A stretch of DNA of 64,000 nucleotides. Origin: Pseudomonas fluorescens. GTDB lineage: Bacteria; Pseudomonadota; Gammaproteobacteria; Pseudomonadales; Pseudomonadaceae. Shown here one piece after another: positions 42,993-51,949 of the stretch. The first letter of the stretch is position 1. Every line of letters starts with the position of its first letter. Location of the stretch: assembly GCF_001307275.1 (NCBI RefSeq), contig NZ_CP012831.1, positions 124,001 to 188,000 of the forward strand, read 5' to 3'. A program made the translations under genes and the position numbers. The notes beneath the pieces were generated by a model. The model saw nothing but the letters and a program-made list of their open reading frames with translations, ran no database searches and was not told where the DNA came from.

Positions 42993-45709
42993 TGTCTGTT
43001 CTTGTTCGCTGTCAGGTTTCTGATACCACGGGCAATGGAACGCAGTGGCGCGGTCATTCGGAATGAATTGGAGTTCTGCAACTCAAGCATCCTGGCGTCA
43101 CTGAGGGCCAGTTGCTGGCTGAGCTGGACAATCCGTTGCTGCTGGGCAAGCTCCTGTGCTGCAAGGTTCTGTGCCGGTTCGATGATGCCCGGCTCCGGCA
43201 CGACGGGGCTTGCCGGACATTCAGCCGGCAATGGCTCGCGACCCTGGGCGGCGGTTTCGAGCAGATTGGGCAGATGCTGTAGAAAAGCGCCCAACACCGG
43301 CCGGGACGACGTTTTGCCCTGGCGAATGATTGCCGCGACCCGGTCCCAATGCTCGACCAACTGATCCGCCGCCGCAAGCGCCGCGGGCGATGGGCCGGTC
43401 TTGCCCACCCGCGCGAGAAACCATTGCGGATCGACCGTCGCCACGTCCGGCAATGCGTGGAGTGTGTCGAACCCAGCCAACGCCGTGTATTTGCCCGTGG
43501 TCAGGTCCGCCGAGCAGAACACCGGGACGCCAAACGCCAGGGCGGTGATTGCCAGGTGGTAACTATGGCCGATCACCGCTTGGGCCTGGCTGAGAATTTC
43601 CGCCATGAGCAACGGTTCCGGCCAGAACGACAAGGTGATGGCCCCAGGCAAGCGCCCGGCAATGACCGACGGATCGTCCCCCAGGACAGGGCCAATCGGC
43701 ACCACCAGGAACTGATAGCCCTGGAACGCCTCGGCATAGTCTTCGAACAGTTTTACAAAGGATTCCACCACGTGAATGGCGTGGATCACGATGTAGGGCC
43801 CGGTCAGCCCGGCCTGCTCGCGCAGGCGAATGAACGCGGCCGAGGGTCGCTGCTCATCGATCAGGCGGGGCAAGCCAAACGCGGTATCGGGCAGCACTTC
43901 GATCTCGGCCTGTGGAGTCAGCGCGCCGAGGGTATCGCGCGACAGTGCATCACGGACGCGCACGTACTGGCTTTGCTCAAGGGCCATCGTCAATAACGGC
44001 CTGGCCCAGTCGGGAATATCGTTGCAATGCATCCCGGGGGCATTCCACATGACCGGGACCGCGTGCTGCTGGGCGATGAGCGCAGGCGTCAGCCAATAAC
44101 CGGTCGGATGATGGATATCGGCGGTTGTCGGACCATAGCCGTGGGCAACCACTTTATCGAAGCGGATCAGGAAACCGCCGCCGATCAAAACCCCATCCAG
44201 GCTCGCCGCTACATGGGGCAGCTCTGTCAGCGACGTCACCGCATAGGGCCATTGGGGTCGGCTTTTCCCGTGATAGGAAAACCGATGCAGATTGACTGAG
44301 CCCAAGCGCTGGATCAGCTCAGCCTCGGCGATGATCGGAAACAGCAGATCGCCATAGTTTTCTACGTCAAAGGTGCCGAATATAGCGACCTGCCACGTGC
44401 GCTCGACCGGGTGTTCCGTCACAACCTTAGCCCCTTGAGTCCCGCTGGCCTTGGCCAGCGACTCGACCGGTCGAGCGTCGATCCTCTGCAACCCCAGGTC
44501 AACCATGCCCAGAAAATCCTGGTGGTTCGGCAACATGTCGAACGCCAAGGGCGCGACTTGCTTCTCGACCAACTGCGAGGTGTCTTCCGTGGCGCCGTGC
44601 AACAGCTTGAGCGTGACATGATAACGCCCCTCGGCGAGGTGGGCCCGGAAGCGCACGGTGATCGCCGCGCGCCGCCAGCCATTTTCGACCGGGCCGGGTT
44701 GCAGTGCGAAGTTGCCTCCACCGATCACCAGCAGCCTGGCTTCCTGGATGGTGAAGCTGATGTTGGGTTGAGTGATCGACTCATGCAGCAACGCCTCGAC
44801 GTGAATCTCGATATCGTCGCCATACAGATAGCTGGAGGACAGCTGCTGGGTGTTGGTGAAGCAGGCGGCGCTGATGTGCCCCTCTTCGGTCCCGAAGGCC
44901 ATCCCCTCCTGCCCGCCCATGAAGGACTTGCGCGTCACCGGTGTGACCCCGCCACTGGCCCAGCGACGTTGCTCGTCACGCATGTCGAGCAAATGCAGCT
45001 CGGCCATTTCATCGGGCGAGCCACTGGCCACGACCCGGCCTGCGCGCAGATAGATGACCCGGTGGCAGAAGCGCTTGACCATGCTCATGTCATGGGAGAC
45101 GAACAGCAGCGTGGTGCCTCTGGCAGCCAGTTCTTCCAGCCGATTCAGGCATTTGAACTGGAAGGAGGCATCGCCGACGGAGAGGGCCTCATCGACGATC
45201 AGGATTTCAGGCTCGACACAGACCGAAACGGCGAAGGCCAGCCGTACCAGCATCCCGCTGGAATAGATCTTGGTAGGCTGGTCGATGAAGTCGCCGATAT
45301 TGGCGAAGGCAATGATGTCATCGAAACGAGCGTCGATTTCCGCACGACTCAAGCCCAGCACGGCTGCATTCACATAGACGTTTTCCCGGCCGGTGAACTC
45401 CGGATTGAAACCAGACCCCAGCTCGAGCAACGCCGCAATCCGGCCATGCCCCTGGACACTGCCCCGGGTCGGCATCAACGTTCCGCAGATCAGTTGCAAC
45501 AAGGTGGATTTGCCGCTGCCATTACGGCCGATGATACCGACGGTCTCCCCCCTTGCGATGGTCAGGGAAACATCGTCCAGGGCCCAGAACTCGCGATAGA
45601 AACGCTTCTTGCCGCGCACCAGCATCTGCAATAGACGGTCTTTGGGCGCATCGTAGATCTGATAACACTTGCTCAGGTTTTCGGCGCGGATGGCCACTTC
45701 AAACGACAT
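42986..45709 (-). CDS. wzt: Wzt-type ABC ATPase fused to polysaccharide pyruvyltransferase
   Basis: The 907-residue protein has four parts. (1) A polysaccharide-export ATPase (1-255): Walker A GRNGSGKST (61-69), signature YSSGM near 150, Walker B ILIVDEALSVGD near 170 and H-loop SHD near 205. (2) A beta-rich Wzt C-terminal-like polymer-binding domain (about 265-420). (3) A polysaccharide pyruvyltransferase-like domain (about 438-770): FGTFDVENYGD at the start, GVLIGGGFLIR, and VIGHSYHLAITALAFGVPVF near the end. (4) A coiled coil ending NSFRMTAPLRSI. Ordinary Wzt is about 250-450 residues. The start at 45709 follows GAAAGGG. The gene is divergent from wzm. Confidence 0.87.
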   Translation of the reverse strand: MSFEVAIRAENLSKCYQIYDAPKDRLLQMLVRGKKRFYREFWALDDVSLTIARGETVGIIGRNGSGKSTLLQLICGTLMPTRGSVQGHGRIAALLELGSGFNPEFTGRENVYVNAAVLGLSRAEIDARFDDIIAFANIGDFIDQPTKIYSSGMLVRLAFAVSVCVEPEILIVDEALSVGDASFQFKCLNRLEELAARGTTLLFVSHDMSMVKRFCHRVIYLRAGRVVASGSPDEMAELHLLDMRDEQRRWASGGVTPVTRKSFMGGQEGMAFGTEEGHISAACFTNTQQLSSSYLYGDDIEIHVEALLHESITQPNISFTIQEARLLVIGGGNFALQPGPVENGWRRAAITVRFRAHLAEGRYHVTLKLLHGATEDTSQLVEKQVAPLAFDMLPNHQDFLGMVDLGLQRIDARPVESLAKASGTQGAKVVTEHPVERTWQVAIFGTFDVENYGDLLFPIIAEAELIQRLGSVNLHRFSYHGKSRPQWPYAVTSLTELPHVAASLDGVLIGGGFLIRFDKVVAHGYGPTTADIHHPTGYWLTPALIAQQHAVPVMWNAPGMHCNDIPDWARPLLTMALEQSQYVRVRDALSRDTLGALTPQAEIEVLPDTAFGLPRLIDEQRPSAAFIRLREQAGLTGPYIVIHAIHVVESFVKLFEDYAEAFQGYQFLVVPIGPVLGDDPSVIAGRLPGAITLSFWPEPLLMAEILSQAQAVIGHSYHLAITALAFGVPVFCSADLTTGKYTALAGFDTLHALPDVATVDPQWFLARVGKTGPSPAALAAADQLVEHWDRVAAIIRQGKTSSRPVLGAFLQHLPNLLETAAQGREPLPAECPASPVVPEPGIIEPAQNLAAQELAQQQRIVQLSQQLALSDARMLELQNSNSFRMTAPLRSIARGIRNLTANKNRQC

Positions 45710-45892
45710 CGGCAAAACCCTTTCATGAATCACGGCCATTATTGCGGTGCCACTGAACCTGTCCTTCGTTGGGCGCTGCGGATGAGTTAAGCACAGATGG
45801 GATAAAAAACTTCGAATGAATCTACACTGGGGCCTACTCCATGAGGATGCGACTCAAGGAGCATCCGCTATTGCCTTGAGGATCAAGCACCG

Positions 45893-46711
45893 ATGCAGTC
45901 GTTCAGCACGTCCCCCGTTGCCATGATCAAGAGTGTCCTGATCAATCGAATCCTGATCTACGTGTTGATCCGCAGAGAAGTCATCGGTCGCTACAAAGGC
46001 TCGATGCTCGGTATTCTATGGTCGTTCTTCACGCCGGTTTTCATGCTGGTGGTCTACACATTCGTGTTCAGCGTCGTTTTCAAGGCCCGCTGGTCTGGCG
46101 GCGGTGAATCCAAGAGCGAATTTGCCTTGGTGCTGTTCGCGGGCCTGCTGGTCTTCAACCTCTTCTCCGAATGCGTGAACCGTGCGCCGGGCCTGGTGCT
46201 GGCCAATACCAACTACGTCAAGAAGATCGTCTTTCCACTGGAAACCCTGCCCCTGGTGTCGCTCGGCGCAGCGCTGTTCCACATGGCGGTCAGCGTCCTG
46301 GCCTGGCTGATGTTCTATATCGCCCTGTTCGGAACCCCACCGATCACCGCCCTGCTGCTGCCATTGGTGCTGTTTCCATTGGTGTTGCTGACGCTGGGCA
46401 TCTCCTGGTTTCTCGCCTCGATAAGCGTCTACCTGCGCGATATCGGCCAGTTCATCGGCGTCATCATCACTGCAATGCTGTTTCTCTCGCCGATTTTCTA
46501 TCCGCTCTCGACGCTTCCGCAAAGCTATCAGGCTGCCTTGCAGGCAAATCCCCTGACACTGCCGGTGGAAATGGTTCGCGATGTCATGTTCTGGGGCCGG
46601 CCGCCGCACTGGGAGCACCTGGCGGCTTATTCGGCAGTCTCGGTGCTGATTGCCTGCGCCGGGTTTGCCTGGTTCCAGAGGACACGCAAAGGCTTCGCCG
46701 ACGTCATATGA
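45893..46711 (+). CDS. wzm: Wzm-type ABC-2 polysaccharide export permease
   Basis: The 272-residue membrane protein has six predicted spans and the family N terminus RREVIGRYKGSMLGILWSF, typical of Wzm/TagG/KpsM permeases. The conserved segment LSPIFYPLSTLPQ lies in the C-terminal half. With the Wzt fusion encoded divergently 183 bases away, it forms the inner-membrane exporter for an undecaprenyl-linked glycan. TGAGGATC precedes the ATG at 45893. It begins the rightward transcript that continues into the second large glycosyltransferase (68-base gap). Confidence 0.9.
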   Translation: MQSFSTSPVAMIKSVLINRILIYVLIRREVIGRYKGSMLGILWSFFTPVFMLVVYTFVFSVVFKARWSGGGESKSEFALVLFAGLLVFNLFSECVNRAPGLVLANTNYVKKIVFPLETLPLVSLGAALFHMAVSVLAWLMFYIALFGTPPITALLLPLVLFPLVLLTLGISWFLASISVYLRDIGQFIGVIITAMLFLSPIFYPLSTLPQSYQAALQANPLTLPVEMVRDVMFWGRPPHWEHLAAYSAVSVLIACAGFAWFQRTRKGFADVI

Positions 46712-46779
46712 CGTTTGTTGCATGGCACCCCGTCCAGCAACCGCTATGCTGACTCATTGCACGGCTGGAGGCCTGGCGG

Positions 46780-49302
46780 GTGATTGAAGCCAACATCGAT
46801 CCTGAAAAAGACCGCGTGTGCGTTACCGTATTGACCAAAGGACCAGAAAACCGCATGGACCAGATCAACCGTCTTGTTGATTGCATTGACCAACTGACTC
46901 GCTCGACACAATCCAGATCCATTGAGGCCTTGCAGTTGGTCAAGGAAATCGAAAATCGAGATCGGCTTATCAAACAACTGAACCTTGATTCAAAAGCGCT
47001 TCGCACCCGCCTGTCACTTCAAGAAGGCAAGACCGGGCGGCTGCGTGAGCGACTGCGGCTGGCCGAACAGCACCTCAAGGACGCCGAGGCATTAATCCAG
47101 ACAAAGGAAAAAGAGGCTGTCGTGTTTTCCGATTGGGCGGTGGATTTGCGCGCCCAACTGGCGGCCAAGCAAGCCGAGTTGTTCAAGCTTTCCGACTGGG
47201 GCAACGCCATCGAACGTGCACCGCTGCGTTATTCGATACGCAAGCAATTGTATAAATTATCGCGCCGGGTCTATGCCTGGTTGCCCCTCACCGCACAGCA
47301 GAAAAGCAAACTGGCGCGTCGGCTTCGAAATTGGCTGAAACCCGGCAAGGCAACACCAGGCGAATCATCGCCAGACGCTGGTTTTGCGCTGCAAACTCTG
47401 CCACCGCCCGTAAACGTTGCCGTACCGTCCAGCCTCGGGCAGCCCATGATCCTGATGTTCGGCGTGATTGACTGGCACTTTCGCATCCAACGCCCACAAA
47501 ACCTGGCCAAGGAATTGGCCCGGGCCGGACAAACGACTTTTTATATCTCGAACAATTTCATCGACGACGAGGCCCCCGGCTTCCAAGCAGAACCTTTGGA
47601 AGGCTCCCACCGGCTGTTCCAGATCCGTTTCAAGGTACGCGGTGCACCGGCCATCTATCATGCCCCTCCGTCAGCGGCCGTGATCCGCCAGTTGTGCGAA
47701 GGCCTGGCCATGCTCCTGGAAGCGGCGAACGTCGATGCCGCGGATTGCATTGTCCAGCACGCCTTCTGGTTTCCGCTGGCAAGGCGTGTCCCCAACGCCA
47801 CCCTGGTCTATGACTGCATGGATCATCACGAAGGTTTCGGCAACGTTGCCCAGGAACTGCTCGACCTGGAAGTCGCCCTGATGCGCAGGGCCGATCTGCT
47901 GGTGGCGACATCCGACTGGATCGAACAACACGGCAAGCGGGAAAACCGCAACGTCGAGGTGATCCGCAACGCCTGCGAGTTCAGTTTCTTCAGCCGACGT
48001 CCCGACAGGGTCTACCGGGACCCTGCCAACAGAAAGATCATCGGCTACTACGGCGTTATTGCCGAATGGTTCGACCTGGACCTGGTCAAGCGGGTCGCCC
48101 AATCCTTCCCGCAGCACCTGATTCTGTTGATCGGCAGTGATATCGTCCAGGCAAAAAAACACTTCAAGGCCTACCCGAATGTGATCCTGGAAGGTGAAGT
48201 CCCGTATACCGCCCTGCCTTACTACCTCCACGCCATGGACGTTTGCCTGCTACCGTTCAAGGTCATGCCGTTGACCCTCGCCACCAACCCGGTCAAGGTC
48301 TATGAATACCTGAGCGCGGGAAAACCGGTGGTGTCGGTGAAACTGCCGGAGTTGAGCCAGTTCGGCAAACTGGTCTGGGCGGTTGAAGAGCCGACTGAGT
48401 TCATCTCGACCCTGCGCGGTGTCCTGGGGGCACTGCCGGAGGCCAGCGCCGCATTGGAGGCTCGTCAATCGTTCGCCCGAGGCCAGACCTGGCAGCACCG
48501 GGCCGCCAGCCTGCGCGATGCCATCGCGGCATTGCCCCAGCCCAAAGTCAGCGTCGTGGTGCTGACCTACAACAACCTCGAACTGACCAAGGCCTGCCTC
48601 GACAGCCTGTTGACCCAGAGCCAATACCCGAACCTTGAAATCATCGTCGTCGACAACCACTCCAGCGACCAGACCCCGGCCTACCTCAGCGCCTGGGCCG
48701 ACGGCCACCCCGACCGGATCGTCATCCTCAACCCGGACAACAAGGGCTTCGCCGCCGGCAACAACCTGGGCCTCGCCGCCGCCAGTGGCGACTATCTGGT
48801 CATCCTGAACAACGATACGGTGGTCACCGCCGGTTGGATCAAAGGCTTGATCCGTCACCTGCAGGACCACAAGGAAATCGGCATCATCGGCCCGATCACC
48901 AACAACATCGGCAATGAGGCCAAAGTCAGCACCTGCTATGAGCAGTTGGAAGACATGCCCGCCGAAGCCGCGCAAATGACCCGCGCCCGCATGGGCGAGT
49001 GGTTCGAAATCAACACCCTGGCGTTTTTCTGCGTGATGTTCCCGCGCTCGACCTACGAGCAAATCGGTGGCCTGTGCGAAGAGTACGGCCTGGGGTTCTT
49101 CGAGGATGACGATTACTGCCGTCGCGTACAGCGGCGTGGCATGCGCGCAGCCTGTGCCGAAGACGTCTTCGTTCACCACCACCTGTCCGCCTCGTTCAAC
49201 ACCTTGGGAGCCAGGAAAAAACAGGCCCTTTTCGAAAAGAACCGGGCGATCTACGAGAGCAAGTGGGGATCCTGGGTTCCGCACACGTACCGAGACGTGT
49301 AG
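46780..49302 (+). CDS. Two-domain glycosyltransferase with N-terminal coiled coil
   Basis: The 840-residue protein has a long coiled coil (about 30-165), a linker with APLRYSIRKQL, a GT-B-like domain (about 225-535, with YDCMDHHEGF, IGYYGVIAEW and TNPVKVYEYLSAGKPVVS) and a C-terminal GT2 domain (about 588-835, with VVLTYNNLELTK, NPDNKGFAAGNNLG, ILNNDTVVTAGW and FEDDDYCRR). The order and motifs mirror the protein encoded at 40,139-42,343. GTG at 46780 follows CTGGAGG; an ATG at 46855 is an alternative. The coiled coil may tether it to the exporter. Confidence 0.86.
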   Translation: MIEANIDPEKDRVCVTVLTKGPENRMDQINRLVDCIDQLTRSTQSRSIEALQLVKEIENRDRLIKQLNLDSKALRTRLSLQEGKTGRLRERLRLAEQHLKDAEALIQTKEKEAVVFSDWAVDLRAQLAAKQAELFKLSDWGNAIERAPLRYSIRKQLYKLSRRVYAWLPLTAQQKSKLARRLRNWLKPGKATPGESSPDAGFALQTLPPPVNVAVPSSLGQPMILMFGVIDWHFRIQRPQNLAKELARAGQTTFYISNNFIDDEAPGFQAEPLEGSHRLFQIRFKVRGAPAIYHAPPSAAVIRQLCEGLAMLLEAANVDAADCIVQHAFWFPLARRVPNATLVYDCMDHHEGFGNVAQELLDLEVALMRRADLLVATSDWIEQHGKRENRNVEVIRNACEFSFFSRRPDRVYRDPANRKIIGYYGVIAEWFDLDLVKRVAQSFPQHLILLIGSDIVQAKKHFKAYPNVILEGEVPYTALPYYLHAMDVCLLPFKVMPLTLATNPVKVYEYLSAGKPVVSVKLPELSQFGKLVWAVEEPTEFISTLRGVLGALPEASAALEARQSFARGQTWQHRAASLRDAIAALPQPKVSVVVLTYNNLELTKACLDSLLTQSQYPNLEIIVVDNHSSDQTPAYLSAWADGHPDRIVILNPDNKGFAAGNNLGLAAASGDYLVILNNDTVVTAGWIKGLIRHLQDHKEIGIIGPITNNIGNEAKVSTCYEQLEDMPAEAAQMTRARMGEWFEINTLAFFCVMFPRSTYEQIGGLCEEYGLGFFEDDDYCRRVQRRGMRAACAEDVFVHHHLSASFNTLGARKKQALFEKNRAIYESKWGSWVPHTYRDV

Positions 49303-49339
49303 GCAGCCCCTTTGCATGCAAATTCAAGGGAGCCGATGA

Positions 49340-49479
49340 ATCCGTGGCGAGGGAGCTTGCTCCCGCTGGGCTGCGAAGCGGCCCTGAACCCAGCCTCCGC
49401 AGCGTGTCAGGTTGGTCGCATCCTGCCTTTTTTGGGGCTGCTGTGCAGCCCAGCGGGAGCAAGCTCCCTCGCCACGGAT
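49340..49479. repeat. Perfect 35-bp inverted repeat (REP-like, GAGGGAGCTTGCTCCC type)
   Basis: ATCCGTGGCGAGGGAGCTTG begins the left arm (49340-49374), and the exact complement lies at 49445-49479, 70 bases apart. This is a second REP sequence family in the window. It separates the exporter transcript from the operon starting at 49529, and can form a large hairpin that might act on termination. Confidence 0.88.
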
Positions 49480-49528
49480 CTTGGTTTGCCTTAATGGACA
49501 GCGTTATCCCTTTAGCCGAGACGATATT

Positions 49529-51937
49529 TTGCCCAGATTCAGCCTGAAGTACGCCGTGGTATTGTTGGTTTTACTGGCGAGTGCAGTGGTCGGCGTGTAC
49601 GGTTTTTCTACGCTTGAACTGGCGTCCATGAACAGCGGCACCCGGACGATATTGCTGTCGATGGCAGCCCTGGCCGCCCTCACCGTCTTCACGCGCAAGC
49701 CACCGATCCTGCTTTGCCTGGGTTTGCTGGCGTGCCTGGCCATCGCCTGCGCACAGATTTGGCCGGTGCTTGTCGTAGCGGTGTTCGCGCTGTCTGCCAC
49801 CGTGCTCGGCAGGTGGGTGCTCAGGCAAGCAGCCTCGGCCGACTGGAGCGTCCACCTGCTGGTGGGAGCAGGCGCGTTCGGTACGCTGACAGGCCTGGCG
49901 GCCTACTGGCCGATCAACTACCCCGGGCTGTATGGCGCGCTGCTGTTGTTGCCGCTGGCCTTGGGCCACAGACACGTCACGTCGATAGGCCGTGAACTGC
50001 TGCGCCACATCCAGGCCAGCCGATCAACGCAAACACCGGTCCAAACGGCGCTCGACGTACTGATCTGCAGCTTCGCCTGTCTTTACGTGTTGGTCGCCTT
50101 CATGCCAGAGGTCGGGCACGACGCATTGGCCATGCACCTCTTCGTCCCTTCACACCTGGCCCAGCGGCATCAATGGTCGTTCGATGCCAGCACCTATGTG
50201 TGGGCGGTCATGCCCATGCTGGCCGACTGGATCTATAGCATCGTCTATATGCTGGGCGGTGAAACGGCAGCGCGCCTGAGCAACAGCGCATTCACCCTGC
50301 TGCTGGCGTGGCAGATCCGCAACATGACCCTCTGGGCCGGAGGCTCTGCCACAAGTGCCCGTTGGGCAAGCCTGATCTTTGTGTCGACGCCCCTCGCCTT
50401 CGCTGAAAGCAGCAGCCTGCATATCGAGTCGGCGTGGACCGCCTTCATGATGGCCGGGACACTGGCGATCATGAAGGTCTCACGCTTCACGCCGGATCCC
50501 ACGGAGCGCCTGTCGCAACTGCTGCTGGCCGGCATCCTGTTGGGCTTCGCCATGGCGACCAAGGCGGTGACCCTGAGCGTCCTGCCGGTGCTGTTGGTGA
50601 TGCTGCTGGTGCAGTACAAGGCCTGGGCCGTCCCCGGCATCGTCAAGACTCTCCTGCTCGGCAGTGCCGGGCTGATACTGGCCGGTGCCACCCCTTACGT
50701 CTCTGCCGGGTACTTGACCGGTAATCCGGTGTTTCCGTTTTTCAATGCGATTTTCCATTCGCCACTGTGGCCGAACATCAATTTCGAACCGCCAGCCGCT
50801 TTCGGTACAGGGATGACCTGGGACACCCTCTATCGAATGGTCTTCAAGTCGCCTCAGTTCATCGAAGGGCGCGTCGGCGCGGCAGGCTTTCAATGGCTGT
50901 TGCTGCCCACGGCCGCCGTCGCCGTGCTGTTGAGCGGCAACAAAAAAGCCCTGTGCATCCTCCTGGTCGGCGCCGGCGCGATGTTCATGACGTTCCACTC
51001 AACGGCCTACCTGCGTTATGTGTTCCCCTCCTTCGCGCTGTTCTCAGTGATCCTGGCCCTGCCCTTTTCCGACCCCAGGTTCTTCCCCCGCAGCCTCGCC
51101 ATCGTCGCCGGGGCCGTGTTGGTCCTGACCAATACCCGTTTCATCCAGGCCGCGACTTACTATGGCGACATCAACCCCTCTGCACTGTTGAGCCAGGCCG
51201 GTCGGGACGCCTACCTGTTGGAACGCCTGCCCATCCGAAACATGGTCGACACCGTCAACGCCTTGAATAGCGCAAACCAGCCCGTGGCAGTCTTTGCATC
51301 GCCCTTGATGGCGGGTTTGCATGGCGATGCCCTTTACACGTCGTGGTACAACCTGAAGTGGAAAAACGAATTCGACACGGTGACCTCGCCCTCGGAGCTT
51401 GCCCAACGCTTGCGCCGGCGCCAGGTGAACTGGCTGGTGATCGACCTCAAGTCCCTTCCCCAGGTGCAACTCGATCGGCTGCTCACGGTGTCCACGTCCT
51501 ATGCCAGACTGGGTAACCTGGAGCTGCGCAAACTCAATGTCACCCACGACGAACACCTGCTCGACCCGCAGCTGTCCAGCCTCGAGGGCTGGAGCCTGAC
51601 GTCACCCTCGACCTATGACGCGTCGCGCAAGATCCTGACCGTCAACGTCAAGACACCGGCCACACAGCGGGTCGAAGTGACGCCGGGACTGACGTACATC
51701 AACAGCGTGTCCGCACGCTGCGCAACGACGACCACCGCCGGAAGAATCCAGGCCAATTGGATGGACGACCAAGGCGACTTCATTACCACCAGCATCGAGA
51801 CGTTTGACTGCACCACGCAATGGGAGACCCATGAGATGAGCGTCGTTGCCCCCGCAAATGCCACGTCCGTGATCATTTATGCATCCGGGCACACCGACAC
51901 ACCCCTGGAGTTCAAGTCACTTTCATTCAGGCAATAG
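49529..51937 (+). CDS. Polytopic membrane glycosyltransferase, GT39/ArnT-like (GtrC-like role)
   Basis: The 802-residue protein has about twelve or more hydrophobic segments in its first 600 residues. A periplasmic loop motif after the early spans, FMPEVGHDALAMHLFVPS, resembles the acidic catalytic loop of GT-C enzymes. About 110 C-terminal residues form a beta-sandwich-like domain (WSLTSPSTYD to LEFKSLSFRQ) of carbohydrate-binding appearance. TTG at 49529 is the chosen start because it retains the first membrane span; ATG 49628 would remove it. It probably transfers a sugar from a polyprenyl phosphate to the glycan in the periplasm. Confidence 0.75.
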   Translation: MPRFSLKYAVVLLVLLASAVVGVYGFSTLELASMNSGTRTILLSMAALAALTVFTRKPPILLCLGLLACLAIACAQIWPVLVVAVFALSATVLGRWVLRQAASADWSVHLLVGAGAFGTLTGLAAYWPINYPGLYGALLLLPLALGHRHVTSIGRELLRHIQASRSTQTPVQTALDVLICSFACLYVLVAFMPEVGHDALAMHLFVPSHLAQRHQWSFDASTYVWAVMPMLADWIYSIVYMLGGETAARLSNSAFTLLLAWQIRNMTLWAGGSATSARWASLIFVSTPLAFAESSSLHIESAWTAFMMAGTLAIMKVSRFTPDPTERLSQLLLAGILLGFAMATKAVTLSVLPVLLVMLLVQYKAWAVPGIVKTLLLGSAGLILAGATPYVSAGYLTGNPVFPFFNAIFHSPLWPNINFEPPAAFGTGMTWDTLYRMVFKSPQFIEGRVGAAGFQWLLLPTAAVAVLLSGNKKALCILLVGAGAMFMTFHSTAYLRYVFPSFALFSVILALPFSDPRFFPRSLAIVAGAVLVLTNTRFIQAATYYGDINPSALLSQAGRDAYLLERLPIRNMVDTVNALNSANQPVAVFASPLMAGLHGDALYTSWYNLKWKNEFDTVTSPSELAQRLRRRQVNWLVIDLKSLPQVQLDRLLTVSTSYARLGNLELRKLNVTHDEHLLDPQLSSLEGWSLTSPSTYDASRKILTVNVKTPATQRVEVTPGLTYINSVSARCATTTTAGRIQANWMDDQGDFITTSIETFDCTTQWETHEMSVVAPANATSVIIYASGHTDTPLEFKSLSFRQ

Positions 51938-51949
51938 CGGGCGATATCG

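Noticed and set aside
44411..45634. 407-codon plus-strand frame
   Set aside because: It is a shadow of the Wzt ATPase region on the minus strand.
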